A DNA stretch of 64,000 bases from an uncultured Eubacteriales bacterium (GCA_934486615.1 CAKSQO010000002.1:124001-188000), one strand, 5' to 3'; positions 25,978 to 34,812 are shown, counted from the stretch's first letter. Program-made: numbers and translations. The notes: a model not told the origin generated them from the letters alone.

Positions 25978-26229
25978 ATGATTGATTACAGATACGATAC
26001 CCAGCTGCTCATCGAGGGCGAAGGTCTTGACGAAGACGCGATAAACGACTACTTCGTCAACAATTTCAAGGGCGACTGCCTTATCGCCGTCGGCGACGAG
26101 GAGCTTATCAAGATCCACTACCACACCAACGAGCCGTGGAAGGTGCTCGAATACTGCGCGTCACTGGGCGAAATATTCGACATCGTCGTTGAGGATATGG
26201 ACCGCCAGGCGCGCGGCCTGAAGGGCTGA
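25978..26229 (+). CDS. Stand-alone FakA/DAK-like domain protein
   Basis: The 83-residue protein resembles the middle region of fatty acid kinase FakA, which belongs to the dihydroxyacetone-kinase superfamily. It has YDTQLLIEGEGLDEDAINDY, then CLIAVGDEELIKIHYHTNEP (the conserved His-Thr-Asn) and WKVLEYCASLGEIFDIVVED. The nucleotide-binding DhaL-like domain and the C-terminal part are missing. It has its own promoter and an AAGGAC ribosome site, so it is probably a genuine small protein and not a fragment. It might bind FakB/DegV-like proteins or a related kinase. It cannot itself be a kinase. No partner lies next to it. Confidence 0.75.
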   Translation: MIDYRYDTQLLIEGEGLDEDAINDYFVNNFKGDCLIAVGDEELIKIHYHTNEPWKVLEYCASLGEIFDIVVEDMDRQARGLKG

Positions 26230-26439
26230 TTTAAGCGAAAGCCCGCGACTTGCCGCGGTAAATTCAGGCCACTTCATAATCAAAATGATATAATCCAAAC
26301 AGTGCGGCCTTGAACCTTTTGCTTTTTTCTGTCTGCCCGACAGGAATCACTCCATTTAATTATTTATCTGCAGTTTAACAAGGTCAAGCTTTAATCGCGC
26401 TCAATTTCAGCATTGACACGCAAAAGCCGAAATTGCTTC

Positions 26440-26468
26440 TTGTAATTAAACGGGCGCGCTGTTATAAT
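26440..26468 (+). promoter_or_regulatory. Promoter of beta-glucosidase gene
   Basis: TTGTAA (26440-26445), a 17-base spacer and perfect TATAAT (26463-26468) lie 54 bases before the ATG. No clear operator was seen. The rest of 26230-26439 shows no gene. Confidence 0.75.
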
Positions 26469-26522
26469 GCAAAAAGCAGAGCGCTTTGCGGAACAAAATT
26501 GCGCCTGCAGGAGACAGGATCT

Positions 26523-27878
26523 ATGGGCTTTGGGAAAGATATGATCTGGGGTGCGGCGACCGCTGCATACCAGATAGAGGGCGGCTTCAACGAGGACGGA
26601 AAAGGGCTTTCCGTCTGGGACGTGTTCTGTGAAAAGCCGAACGTCGTCAAAAACGGCGACAGCGGCCGCGTCGCGTGCGACCACTATCACAGATACAGGG
26701 AGGACGTGCGGCTGCTTAAGGAAATGGGCGCGAAGTCGTACCGCTTCTCGGTTTCGTGGCCGCGCGTGCTTCCGAACGGCACGGGCGAGGTCAACCCCGC
26801 AGGCATAAAGTTCTACAACGACCTCATCGACGAGCTTATTGCAAACGGAATCGAGCCGATGCTGACTCTGTTTCACTGGGATTACCCGCAGGCGCTTGAG
26901 GATAGGGGCGGCTGGCTCAATCCCGACAGCCCGAAGTGGTTCGCCGAATACGCGCGCGTTATCGCCGAGAACTTCGGCGACCGCGTGAAGCTGTTCGCGA
27001 CCTTTAACGAGCCGCAGGTATTTATGGGCAGCGGCTATTATTACGGCAGCTTTGCGCCGGGCAAGAAGCTGAGCCTGCCCGAGTTCACCCGCGCGTGCTT
27101 CAACGTGCTGCTTGCGCACGGCGCGGCGGTAAAGCAGCTGCGCTCATCGGTGCCCGACTGCCGCGTCGGCTACGTCACGGCGACGGTGTTCTACGCGCCC
27201 GAGGACGAGGACGACGCCGAGCTTATCGCCGAGGCGAAAAAGCAGACGTTCTCGCTCGACATCGACAATTTCTTCGGCCGCATCGCGTTCTGGTGCGACC
27301 CGGTGTTCTTGGGCACGCTGCCGCAGACCGAGGGGCTTGCCGCAATCGAGCCACACCTGCCCGCCGACTACAAACGGCTGCTCAAAGAAGAAGTGTGCCG
27401 GCCGCTCGACTTCTGCGGGCTGAACGTCTACTTCGGCTACCGCGTCGGGCGGCGTGACGGCAGCATTAAGCAGCTCAATTTTGCGCCCGACGCGCCGCGC
27501 ACGGCGATGAACTGGCCGATAACGCCCGAATCGATGTACTGGGGCACGAAGTTTATTTTCGAGCGCTACGGTCTTCCTGTTTACATCAGTGAAAACGGAC
27601 TCGCCTGCCCCGATGCGGTCACGCCCGACGGCGCGGTGCACGATGAAGCGCGCATAAAATTTATGCACGATTACATTTCCGAGCTTGAGCGCGCGGCCGA
27701 CGAGGGCGCCGACGTTGCGGGCTACTACGCATGGTCGTTTATGGACAATTTTGAGTGGAACTGCGGCTACGGCCCGCGCTTCGGTTTGGTGCACATTGAC
27801 TACGCCACGCAAAAGCGCACGCCAAAGGACTCTTACTACGCCTACCGTGATTTTATCAAGCGGTTCTACGGCGAATAA
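26523..27878 (+). CDS. bgl: GH1 beta-glucosidase
   Basis: The 451-residue cytoplasmic enzyme of glycoside hydrolase family 1 starts MGFGKDMIWGAATAAYQIEG. The acid/base is E163 in ATFNEPQ and the nucleophile is E357 in ISENGL. Other family marks are FHWDYPQAL and the C-terminal aglycone/glycone region SFMDNFEWNCGYGPRFGLVH. It hydrolyses beta-linked disaccharides such as cellobiose. The subsite residues resemble non-phospho enzymes, and no PTS gene is adjacent, so phospho-sugar use is less likely. I chose ATG 26523, with AGGAGA about 9 bases upstream. It is monocistronic, with its own promoter and terminator. Confidence 0.94.
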   Translation: MGFGKDMIWGAATAAYQIEGGFNEDGKGLSVWDVFCEKPNVVKNGDSGRVACDHYHRYREDVRLLKEMGAKSYRFSVSWPRVLPNGTGEVNPAGIKFYNDLIDELIANGIEPMLTLFHWDYPQALEDRGGWLNPDSPKWFAEYARVIAENFGDRVKLFATFNEPQVFMGSGYYYGSFAPGKKLSLPEFTRACFNVLLAHGAAVKQLRSSVPDCRVGYVTATVFYAPEDEDDAELIAEAKKQTFSLDIDNFFGRIAFWCDPVFLGTLPQTEGLAAIEPHLPADYKRLLKEEVCRPLDFCGLNVYFGYRVGRRDGSIKQLNFAPDAPRTAMNWPITPESMYWGTKFIFERYGLPVYISENGLACPDAVTPDGAVHDEARIKFMHDYISELERAADEGADVAGYYAWSFMDNFEWNCGYGPRFGLVHIDYATQKRTPKDSYYAYRDFIKRFYGE

Positions 27879-27890
27879 AAGATAAGTTAA

Positions 27891-27935
27891 GCCACCTATC
27901 GGCGCGAATTTGACTGCGCCGATGGGTGGCTTTTT
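27891..27935 (+). terminator. Terminator of beta-glucosidase; member of a repeated element
   Basis: A 15-bp stem (GCCACCTATCGGCGC with GCGCCGATGGGTGGC, one G-U pair) is followed by five T. The sequence CGGCGCGAATTT...GGGTGG recurs at about 35549-35583 and 43341-43384. Confidence 0.9.
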
Positions 27936-28040
27936 ATCCGTGCGGAGATTGGCAGGCAGGGCGGATTTCGCCGATAAGAGCGCGAAGTCCTCCAAGCAGC
28001 GCTTTTCTCCCGCTATGCAACCCTTCCACCAAATCCTCAC

Positions 28041-28089
28041 AAAAAAACCGCCCGAACGTCGGCACAAAGCTTTCCGTTCGGGCGGTTAT
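28041..28089 (-). terminator. Terminator of the ATP synthase operon
   Basis: On the minus strand an 11-bp perfect stem (CCGCCCGAACG and its complement) is followed by seven T, about 38 bases beyond the atpC stop. Confidence 0.92.
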
Positions 28090-28126
28090 TGATTATTTAA
28101 GGCTTATTGCAGCGTTTTTAAGCAAA

Positions 28127-28387
28127 TCAAGCCCACTTGGCGCTGCTTGAGAGCAGGGTCACTGCATTGTCGGTGACGGTGAGTATGCCGCCGTCGAGCG
28201 TCAGCTCCTTTTCGCTTTCGTCGGGGAGGGTTATTTTGCACATGCCCGGCTGCACCGAGGTGATGAACGGGACGTGACCCGCCATAACGGCAAGGTCGCC
28301 GTCGGCTCCGCGCAGGGAGATGACCACGGCTTCACCGTCAAACAGATTGCCGTCGGGCGAGGAAACGGTCAGTCGGAAGGTGTTCAT
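28127..28387 (-). CDS. atpC: F1Fo ATP synthase subunit epsilon
   Basis: The 86-residue protein begins MNTFRLTVSSPDGNLFDGEA, the beta-sandwich opening of epsilon, with VISLRGADGDLAVMAGHVPF and the ALLTSGxL-like stretch (KELTLDGGILTVTDNAVTLL). It is short: bacterial epsilon usually has about 130-140 residues, so the C-terminal two-helix domain that inhibits ATPase activity is absent. The rotor stalk function should remain. It overlaps atpD by 4 bases (ATGA) and ends the operon. Confidence 0.92.
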   Translation of the reverse strand: MNTFRLTVSSPDGNLFDGEAVVISLRGADGDLAVMAGHVPFITSVQPGMCKITLPDESEKELTLDGGILTVTDNAVTLLSSSAKWA

Positions 28388-29784
28388 TCGGACGCCTTCT
28401 TCGCTTTCTCGACCGCCTCGTCGATGGTTCCGACGAACAGGAACGCCGACTCGGGCAGATCGTCGTGCTTGCCCTCGATGATCTCCTTAAAGCCGCGGAT
28501 AGTCTCCTTAAGCGGCACATAAGTGCCGGGGATTCCCGTGAACTTCTCGGAAACGGTAAACGGCTGCGAGAGGAAGCGCTGAATCTTTCTTGCACGCTGA
28601 ACAAGCAGCTTGTCGTCGTCCGACAGCTCGTCCATGCCCATGATGGCGATGATGTCCATAAGCTCGTTATAGCGCTGGAGTATGCGCTGCACCTCGCGGG
28701 CGACAGCGTAATGCTCCTCGCCGAGCAGCTCGGGCGAAAGGATTCGGCTGGTCGACTCAAGCGGGTCGACAGCGGGGTAAATGCCCTGGGACGCGATGCT
28801 TCTTGAAAGAACGGTGGTCGCGTCGAGGTGAGCAAACGTGGTCGCAGGCGCGGGGTCGGTCAGGTCGTCGGCAGGGACATAGACCGCCTGAACCGACGTG
28901 ATAGAGCCCTTCTTGGTCGAGGTGATTCGCTCCTGCAAAGCGCCCATCTCGTTGGCGAGGGTCGGCTGATAGCCGACGGCGCTCGGCATACGTCCGAGCA
29001 GAGCGGAGACCTCGCTTCCCGCCTGGGTGAAGCGGAAGATATTGTCTATGAACAGCAGCACGTCCTGACCCTCCCGATCGCGGAAATACTCCGCCATCGT
29101 CAGACCGGAAAGCGCGACCCTCATTCTCGCTCCCGGCGGCTCGTTCATCTGTCCGTAAACGAGCGCGGTGTTGCCGAGAACGCCCGACTGCTTCATTTCA
29201 TTATAAAGGTCGTTGCCCTCGCGGGTGCGCTCGCCGACTCCCGTGAATACGGAAAGGCCGCCGTGCTCCTTTGCGATGTTATTGATAAGCTCCATTATAA
29301 GGACGGTCTTGCCGACGCCGGCGCCGCCGAAAAGGCCGATCTTGCCGCCCTTGGAATAAGGGCAGATAAGGTCTATGACCTTGATGCCCGTTTCGAGTAT
29401 CTCGGTCGAGGTGGAAAGCTCGTCATACTCGGGGGCGGGACGGTGAATATCCCATCTCTCCTTGGTGTTCGGAGTGGGGATATTATCGACGGCGTCGCCG
29501 AGGACGTTGAAAATTCGGCCGAGCGTTTCGCGGCCGACGGGCACGCTTATCGGTGCGCCTGTGTCGGTGACGACGGTGTCGCGCTTGAGGCCGTCGGTCG
29601 ACTGCATCGCGATACATCTGGCGGTGTTGTCGCCGATGTGCTGAGCGACCTCAACGGTGAGCGTTCTGTCGCCGTTGGGGATGGTCAGGGCATTGTATAT
29701 CGCGGGCAGCTCTCCGTTTTCAAAGCGGACGTCGACGACAGGTCCCATGACCTGACTGACAAGTCCCTTGTGTAAGTCTGCCAT
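28384..29784 (-). CDS. atpD: F1Fo ATP synthase subunit beta
   Basis: The 466-residue catalytic subunit has the P-loop GGAGVGKTVLIMELINNIA, the catalytic-Glu region GVGERTREGNDLYNEMK, the Walker B LFIDNIFRFTQAGSEVSALL and the DELSEED-equivalent GMDELSDDDKLLVQRARK. It makes or hydrolyses ATP in the F1 head at the cytoplasmic face. It lies 18 bases after atpG. Length and motifs are normal. Confidence 0.97.
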   Translation of the reverse strand: MADLHKGLVSQVMGPVVDVRFENGELPAIYNALTIPNGDRTLTVEVAQHIGDNTARCIAMQSTDGLKRDTVVTDTGAPISVPVGRETLGRIFNVLGDAVDNIPTPNTKERWDIHRPAPEYDELSTSTEILETGIKVIDLICPYSKGGKIGLFGGAGVGKTVLIMELINNIAKEHGGLSVFTGVGERTREGNDLYNEMKQSGVLGNTALVYGQMNEPPGARMRVALSGLTMAEYFRDREGQDVLLFIDNIFRFTQAGSEVSALLGRMPSAVGYQPTLANEMGALQERITSTKKGSITSVQAVYVPADDLTDPAPATTFAHLDATTVLSRSIASQGIYPAVDPLESTSRILSPELLGEEHYAVAREVQRILQRYNELMDIIAIMGMDELSDDDKLLVQRARKIQRFLSQPFTVSEKFTGIPGTYVPLKETIRGFKEIIEGKHDDLPESAFLFVGTIDEAVEKAKKASE

Positions 29785-29802
29785 AAAAGTTTATGTCTCC
29801 TT

Positions 29803-30618
29803 TCAAGCGCCGCTTCCTGCGACGATCTCGGTGATCTCCTGCGTGATCGCGCCCTGTCTGGCGCGGTTGTAGGAAAGCTGCAGCTCGTCTATCATTGCGG
29901 CGGCGTTCTTTCCGGCACTGTCCATTGCCATACGCCTTGCGGCGACTTCGCTTGCGAAGCTCTCGCGCACGGCGGCGGTGATGACCGCAGCGACGTATTC
30001 GGGAATGACCGACGAAAGTATCGTCACCTCGTCGGGCTCGAACACGGCGTTTACGGTCTTTTTACCCTCGGGCACGGTCAGCGGGAGGACGTCGTTTATC
30101 ACGGCCTCCTGAGTAAGCATTGACACATAGTGCGTGCTGATTATCGCAAGGCGGTCGAACCCGCCCGCGAGGAAATCGGCGCAAAGCTGCCGAGCGAGCT
30201 TATCCGCATCGGCGGCAGAGAACGTCTCGCTCGAGACCGTCTCACTTGCGAAGCGGTCACACGCGCGCTTGCCTATCGGAATGAACCCGGCTGTCGGATA
30301 CTCCCTTGCAAGGCGGAACACGTTTGCGTTGTAGCCGCCTGCAAGGCCGCGGTCGCCCGCGATTATAATTATGCGCAGCCGCTCGTCCGCTTTTTCGCCG
30401 TCAAACGCGCGGGTGTAGGGGCTTTTAGCCCCCTCGGGGCAGCACAGCAGCGTGTCCTTGATGTCGGTTATCGTCGCGGTATAGGCGCGCGTTTTGAACA
30501 TGGCTTCATTGGCGCGGCGGATTTTTGACGAGGCGACAAGCCCCATCGCCTTGGTAAGGTGCATTGTGGAATTTACGCTCTTGATACGGTTGCGCAGAGC
30601 TTTGGTATCTGCTCCCAT
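29803..30618 (-). CDS. atpG: F1Fo ATP synthase subunit gamma
   Basis: The 271-residue central-stalk subunit begins MGADTKALRNRIKSVNSTMH, then LTKAMGLVASSKIRRANEAM, and ends in the conserved C-terminal helix MDSAGKNAAAMIDELQLSYN. It couples c-ring rotation to the catalytic head. It is slightly shorter than the usual 285-290. It starts 4 bases after the atpA stop. Confidence 0.95.
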   Translation of the reverse strand: MGADTKALRNRIKSVNSTMHLTKAMGLVASSKIRRANEAMFKTRAYTATITDIKDTLLCCPEGAKSPYTRAFDGEKADERLRIIIIAGDRGLAGGYNANVFRLAREYPTAGFIPIGKRACDRFASETVSSETFSAADADKLARQLCADFLAGGFDRLAIISTHYVSMLTQEAVINDVLPLTVPEGKKTVNAVFEPDEVTILSSVIPEYVAAVITAAVRESFASEVAARRMAMDSAGKNAAAMIDELQLSYNRARQGAITQEITEIVAGSGA

Positions 30619-30622
30619 ATCA

Positions 30623-32113
30623 TCACTCCATTTCCTTCAGTGCTTTTTCCAGCTCGGCGACGTCGCTGTCCTCGAAGCAGCCCTGCTCAAATCTGGCAAG
30701 CAGGTCGGGGTACTCGTTGTTCATCTTTTCGTACAGCCGCTGCTCCCACTCGCTGACCTTGCTGACAGGCACGCTGTCGAGGTAGCCGTGGATAACGGCG
30801 TAGATTATGCTGACCTGGCAGCCCGCGGAGACGGGCGAATTGCGCTTTTGCTTAAGCACCTCGACGATGCGCTCACCGAGGGCAAGGCGCGCCTTGGTGT
30901 CGGCGTCGAGGTCGCTGCCGAACTGGGCGAACGACTGCAGCTCGCGGTACTGCGAATAGAGCAGCTTCAGCTCGCCGGAGACCTTTTTCATCGCTTTAAG
31001 CTGGGCGGAGCCGCCGACTCGGCTGACGGAGATACCGGGGTTGATTGCAGGCATAATGCCCGCGTGGAACAGCTCGGTCTCGAGGAATATCTGACCGTCG
31101 GTTATCGAGATGACGTTGGTCGGGATATAGGCCGAGACGTCGCCCGCCTGCGTTTCGATTATCGGCAGGGCGGTTATCGAGCCGCCGCCGTACTCGTCGG
31201 CAACGCACGCTGCGCGCTCGAGCAGTCTTGAATGGAGGTAGAACACGTCGCCGGGGTACGCTTCACGTCCCGGCGGACGGCGGATAAGCAGGCTGAGTGC
31301 GCGGTAAGCGACGGCGTGCTTGGACAAATCGTCATAGATGATAAGCACGTCCCTGCCCTGCTCGCGGAAATATTCCGCCATGGCGCAGCCCGCGTATGGC
31401 GCGATATACTGCAGCGGAGCGCTCTCGCTCGCCGAGGCGGAGACGATGATAGTGTACTCCATAGCGCCCGCGCGCTCAAGCTCGTTGGCTATCTGAACGA
31501 CGGAGGTGCTCTTCTGCCCTATTGCGACATAGATGCACAGCACGTCGCTCGAGCGCTGATTTATAATGGTGTCGATCGCGATCTCGGTCTTACCGGTCTG
31601 GCGGTCGCCGATGATAAGCTCGCGCTGGCCGCGGCCGATCGGTATCATACCGTCGATTGCCTTAATACCGGTCTGGAGCGGCACGCAAACGCTCTTGCGC
31701 TCGATTATTCCGGGCGCTTCGGCCTCGATGGGGCGCGTCTCGTGCGTGTCGACAGGACCTTTGCCGTCGATTGGAGCGCCGAGGGCGTTGACAACGCGGC
31801 CGAGCAGCGCTTCGCCGACGGGAACGGAGAGGACCTTGCCCGTGCGCTTGACCTGCGTGCCCTCGCGAATGTCGTTATTATCGGAAAGAATTGCGACAGA
31901 AACCGTCTCGTTTTCGAGGTTCTGCGCCATACCGAGCGAGCCGTCCTCAAATTCAAGCAGCTCGCTTGCCATACAGTTGCGCAGCCCGTAGACGCGGGCG
32001 ATACCGTCGCCGACAAGGATAACGGTGCCCGTCTCGGCCATTTCGGTGCGCGAGCGGTAAGCGCGTATCTGTTCTTTAATTATGCTGCTTATTTCTTCGG
32101 GATTGGTGCTCAT
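30623..32113 (-). CDS. atpA: F1Fo ATP synthase subunit alpha
   Basis: The 496-residue non-catalytic nucleotide-binding subunit has P-loop GDRQTGKTEIAIDTIINQ, the arginine-finger region VSRVGGSAQLKAMKKVSGEL, and N-terminal EISSIIKEQIRAY. It alternates with beta in the F1 head. Its ATG overlaps the atpH stop by one base. Confidence 0.97.
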   Translation of the reverse strand: MSTNPEEISSIIKEQIRAYRSRTEMAETGTVILVGDGIARVYGLRNCMASELLEFEDGSLGMAQNLENETVSVAILSDNNDIREGTQVKRTGKVLSVPVGEALLGRVVNALGAPIDGKGPVDTHETRPIEAEAPGIIERKSVCVPLQTGIKAIDGMIPIGRGQRELIIGDRQTGKTEIAIDTIINQRSSDVLCIYVAIGQKSTSVVQIANELERAGAMEYTIIVSASASESAPLQYIAPYAGCAMAEYFREQGRDVLIIYDDLSKHAVAYRALSLLIRRPPGREAYPGDVFYLHSRLLERAACVADEYGGGSITALPIIETQAGDVSAYIPTNVISITDGQIFLETELFHAGIMPAINPGISVSRVGGSAQLKAMKKVSGELKLLYSQYRELQSFAQFGSDLDADTKARLALGERIVEVLKQKRNSPVSAGCQVSIIYAVIHGYLDSVPVSKVSEWEQRLYEKMNNEYPDLLARFEQGCFEDSDVAELEKALKEME

Positions 32114-32640
32114 TATTCGATCACTTCCTTTACATCTTTCAGTTTGCGGCGGATACTTCCGTCAATGAGCGTGTCGTCCATACGGACGATAAGTCCGCCG
32201 AAAATACTCTCGTCGACCTCGTACTCGGCGGTAACGGTGCGGCCGCTGAGCTTTTCGAGCTTTTTGATAAGCGCGGCCTTTTCGCCGTCGGTAAGCTCGA
32301 CGGCGCTCGTCACCACGGCGACCGAGGTGCGCTCAAGGGCGTTGAGCATTCCGTTATACTCGCTTACGCAGTCGGAAAACAGCGCTATGCGCCCTTTTTC
32401 GCACAAAAGCTGAGTAAACGACAGCACATATTCGGGCACGCTGTCGCCGAACGCCTGCTCGATAAGCGCCCTGCGCTCCCTTATGGGAACATTCGGCGAC
32501 TCAAGCAGCGCGTAATACTCGGGCTGACGCTCAAGCTGAGCATTGATCTCGCCGAGGGCTGCAGCGTACTCCTTCTCCCGTCCGTCCTCCTTTGCAAGAG
32601 CAAATATGGCGGACGCGTACTCCTTACAGGTCTCAGTCAT
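32113..32640 (-). CDS. atpH: F1Fo ATP synthase subunit delta
   Basis: The 175-residue peripheral-stalk subunit starts MTETCKEYASAIFALAKEDG and has the C-terminal TAEYEVDESIFGGLIVRMDD followed by DGSIRRKLKDV, both typical of delta/OSCP. I chose ATG 32640, with GGTGAG about 5 bases upstream; it overlaps atpF by 8 bases. It joins the b subunits to the F1 head. Confidence 0.94.
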   Translation of the reverse strand: MTETCKEYASAIFALAKEDGREKEYAAALGEINAQLERQPEYYALLESPNVPIRERRALIEQAFGDSVPEYVLSFTQLLCEKGRIALFSDCVSEYNGMLNALERTSVAVVTSAVELTDGEKAALIKKLEKLSGRTVTAEYEVDESIFGGLIVRMDDTLIDGSIRRKLKDVKEVIE

Positions 32641-33139
32641 CGTTCTCACCCATTTCCGCGATGACAGAGTCGATTATGGTTCTGTGGTCGTCGGCGTTTA
32701 TCTCGCGGTGCAGCATCTTCTCGGTGAGCACGGTGGAGACATCGACGATCTCTTTTTTGATCTCGGACTGAGCCTTCTTCTGCTCGAGAGCGGCCTGGGA
32801 CTGAGCCTGACGGACGATACTGTCGGCCTTTTCCTTAGCGTCGGCGACGATGCGTCCGGAGCGGTACTCCGCCTGCTTGGTCGCATTGTCGACAATGCGT
32901 CCTGCGTCGGCTTTTGCGCCGGCCATCTTTTTCTCCCACTCGTCGCGGTGCTCGTTGGCGGTTTTCTCGGCCTCGGCGGCCTTTTCATACTGCGCGCCGA
33001 TTTCTTCTTCGCGCTTGGCGAGCATATTTCTGACGGGCTTGAAAAGAAACTTCTTTACAATCAGAAAGAGAATAAGGAGGTTGCACAGGGAGATCAATAT
33101 CTGCCATATATTGATAGATATGACGTCCAAACTTTGCAT
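32633..33139 (-). CDS. atpF: F1Fo ATP synthase subunit b
   Basis: The 168-residue subunit has one N-terminal membrane helix (IWQILISLCNLLILFLIVKK), the FKPVRNMLAKREEEI junction, and a long charged Ala/Lys/Glu-rich coiled coil. It forms the stator dimer. It lies 12 bases after atpE. Confidence 0.95.
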   Translation of the reverse strand: MQSLDVISINIWQILISLCNLLILFLIVKKFLFKPVRNMLAKREEEIGAQYEKAAEAEKTANEHRDEWEKKMAGAKADAGRIVDNATKQAEYRSGRIVADAKEKADSIVRQAQSQAALEQKKAQSEIKKEIVDVSTVLTEKMLHREINADDHRTIIDSVIAEMGENDD

Positions 33140-33151
33140 AGTGCCTGCTCC

Positions 33152-33436
33152 TTATTTTATGGTGTCCATCAGAAGGTTGACAAATCTGCCCGGTGCGACA
33201 AAGATAAGCAGTATTGCAATAACCAGAGCGTAAAGGCCCGTAGTCTCGGCGACGGCGCAGCCCATCAGCATCGTGGTGGTTACCTGGCTTCTGCTCTCGG
33301 GCTGACGGCCGATGGCCTCGCACGCCTTTGCGACGGCATTGCCTTCACCGATACCGGGGCCGATACCCGCGATCATTGCGGTGCCTGCGCCCAGCGCGCA
33401 GCAGCCGAGGATAATACCAATAGCAAGTTCCAACAT
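33152..33436 (-). CDS. atpE: F1Fo ATP synthase subunit c, two-carboxylate Na+-type
   Basis: The 94-residue hairpin subunit forms the rotor ring. The first helix has GTAMIAGIGPGIGEGNAVAK with E31 where Na+-type rings usually have Gln. The polar loop is GRQPESRS. The second helix has CAVAETTGLY with V62, E64 and T65. E64 is the essential carboxylate; the V-x-E-S/T arrangement is the Na+-binding signature of Ilyobacter-type rings. An extra Glu at position 31 matches the two-carboxylate motif described for Fusobacterium nucleatum. I therefore infer Na+ coupling; protons at low pH remain possible. Confidence 0.95.
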   Translation of the reverse strand: MLELAIGIILGCCALGAGTAMIAGIGPGIGEGNAVAKACEAIGRQPESRSQVTTTMLMGCAVAETTGLYALVIAILLIFVAPGRFVNLLMDTIK

Positions 33437-33461
33437 TTCAAATACCTCCGAAAAAATAATT

Positions 33462-34364
33462 TTACTTTAACTTTTGCTTTTTCATCTGCTTTTTCTTCTG
33501 ACGCTCGGCGTAGAGGTCGGCGGGGAAGCCGCCCGAAACGTAGAGCATAGTCAGCATTGCGAAAATGAACGCCTGGAGCAGGCCGCTGAACACATCGAAA
33601 TACACCGACAAAAGCGCGGGTATACCGATCTTCAGAAACGGCACGTCTCCGAGCGCACCGGGCAGCCAGCCGAGCACGATGTTCGACAGCCCCGCCAGTC
33701 CGCTTGCGACAAGCACGCTGATGACCGAGCCCGACAGCACGTTGCCGTAGTGACGAAACGCCATCGAGACAGGCGTTGCGACCTCGCTTATTACATTAAG
33801 CGGAGTCAGGAACGCGACAGGCTCGGTGAAGCTCTTCAGATACTGCAGCGGACCGCACTTGCACTTATAATATGTTATAAGGAAGAATACAAGTATCGCC
33901 CACCCCCCGACGATGTTCAGGTCGGACGTAGGAGCGTACAGACCGAACAGCGACAGCAGGCTTGAAAAGGCGCTCAGCGCCATTATTGCCGCGACAAACG
34001 GTGAGAAGCCCTTGAAGTAATCCCCCATGTTGTCATGTACAAGGGAGTCGCACTTTTCGATTATCCACTCGCAGATAAGCTTGCGCTTGGTCTGCCTGCC
34101 GTCTTTAATGCCGTTGGTCATAAACAGGCACAAAAACAGCACGCTTATGATGACAAACCAGGAGTTGACCTGCGACTCGGTTATCGGCAGGTCGCCGAAG
34201 GCGGGCATAGGTATGCTGAAATATATCAGCGCACCTGCGATCTCGATGCCGTCGGACGCGGGGGTGAACAGCACTTTAAGCACTATCATCGCGACAATCG
34301 GCAGCACACTCAGCGTCAGCAGCAGTATGTCAGCCACACTCAAGCGACGCGATTTACTTTTCAT
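33462..34364 (-). CDS. atpB: F1Fo ATP synthase subunit a
   Basis: The 300-residue membrane subunit forms the ion half-channels. The essential Arg is in VSMAFRHYGNVLSGSVISVL (an FRxYGN form of the usual LRLFGN). The C-terminal helix FSGLLQAFIFAMLTMLYVSG is also typical. A basic tail with three Lys clusters ends the protein. It has 5-6 membrane helices. It faces the two-carboxylate c subunit, so its channel should be judged for Na+ as well. A 25-base gap separates it from atpE. Confidence 0.93.
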   Translation of the reverse strand: MKSKSRRLSVADILLLTLSVLPIVAMIVLKVLFTPASDGIEIAGALIYFSIPMPAFGDLPITESQVNSWFVIISVLFLCLFMTNGIKDGRQTKRKLICEWIIEKCDSLVHDNMGDYFKGFSPFVAAIMALSAFSSLLSLFGLYAPTSDLNIVGGWAILVFFLITYYKCKCGPLQYLKSFTEPVAFLTPLNVISEVATPVSMAFRHYGNVLSGSVISVLVASGLAGLSNIVLGWLPGALGDVPFLKIGIPALLSVYFDVFSGLLQAFIFAMLTMLYVSGGFPADLYAERQKKKQMKKQKLK

Positions 34365-34422
34365 TTACTCACTCCCTTCGCAGGACAAGGCGTTTTTCGG
34401 CTTGTCCGAACAGGTATGAACT

Positions 34423-34812
34423 TTATCGTGAAGCCTTTTTGTCCATAAGCGGACGGAAGGCAATGGCGATCCTCGGGAAAAACAGCGGCACAAGCACCGC
34501 GATGATGTTGAAGCACGGAGCTATAGCTCCCGCTCCCGCGCCGATGACAAGCATAAAAAAGCGCGCCGACTGCGAGAACTTTACGCTCGTCGCGGCGGCC
34601 TTTTCATCCTTTTTTGTGGCCGCCTGAACGGTGAGCCCCATAAGGAAGAAGTTGAGCACGGCGAGCGATCCTCCGAGCAGGTTGCCGAGCAAAACGGTGT
34701 AGTCCCACTTGCCTATTATAAGGAACACGGCCTGCATAAGCGCGCTGCCGATAACGACGGCGGCGGCGATGAAGCCCGTCTCGCGGCGGACGGTCGGGTC
34801 GATTCTGCTCAT
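34423..34812 (-). CDS. atpI: ATP synthase subunit I-like protein
   Basis: The 129-residue protein has four hydrophobic segments and resembles the AtpI family (PF03899): GSALMQAVFLIIGKWDYTVL, GNLLGGSLAVLNFFLMGLTV, SARFFMLVIGAGAGAIAPCF. AtpI-type proteins help c-ring assembly or Mg2+ uptake and are often the first gene of the operon, as here. It is 58 bases upstream of atpB. Sequence conservation in this family is low, so the assignment rests mainly on layout and position. Confidence 0.78.
   Translation of the reverse strand: MSRIDPTVRRETGFIAAAVVIGSALMQAVFLIIGKWDYTVLLGNLLGGSLAVLNFFLMGLTVQAATKKDEKAAATSVKFSQSARFFMLVIGAGAGAIAPCFNIIAVLVPLFFPRIAIAFRPLMDKKASR

Noticed and set aside
31232..32413. 393-codon plus-strand frame opposite atpA/atpH
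   Set aside because: It is a shadow of the ATP synthase genes, without a ribosome site or domain.
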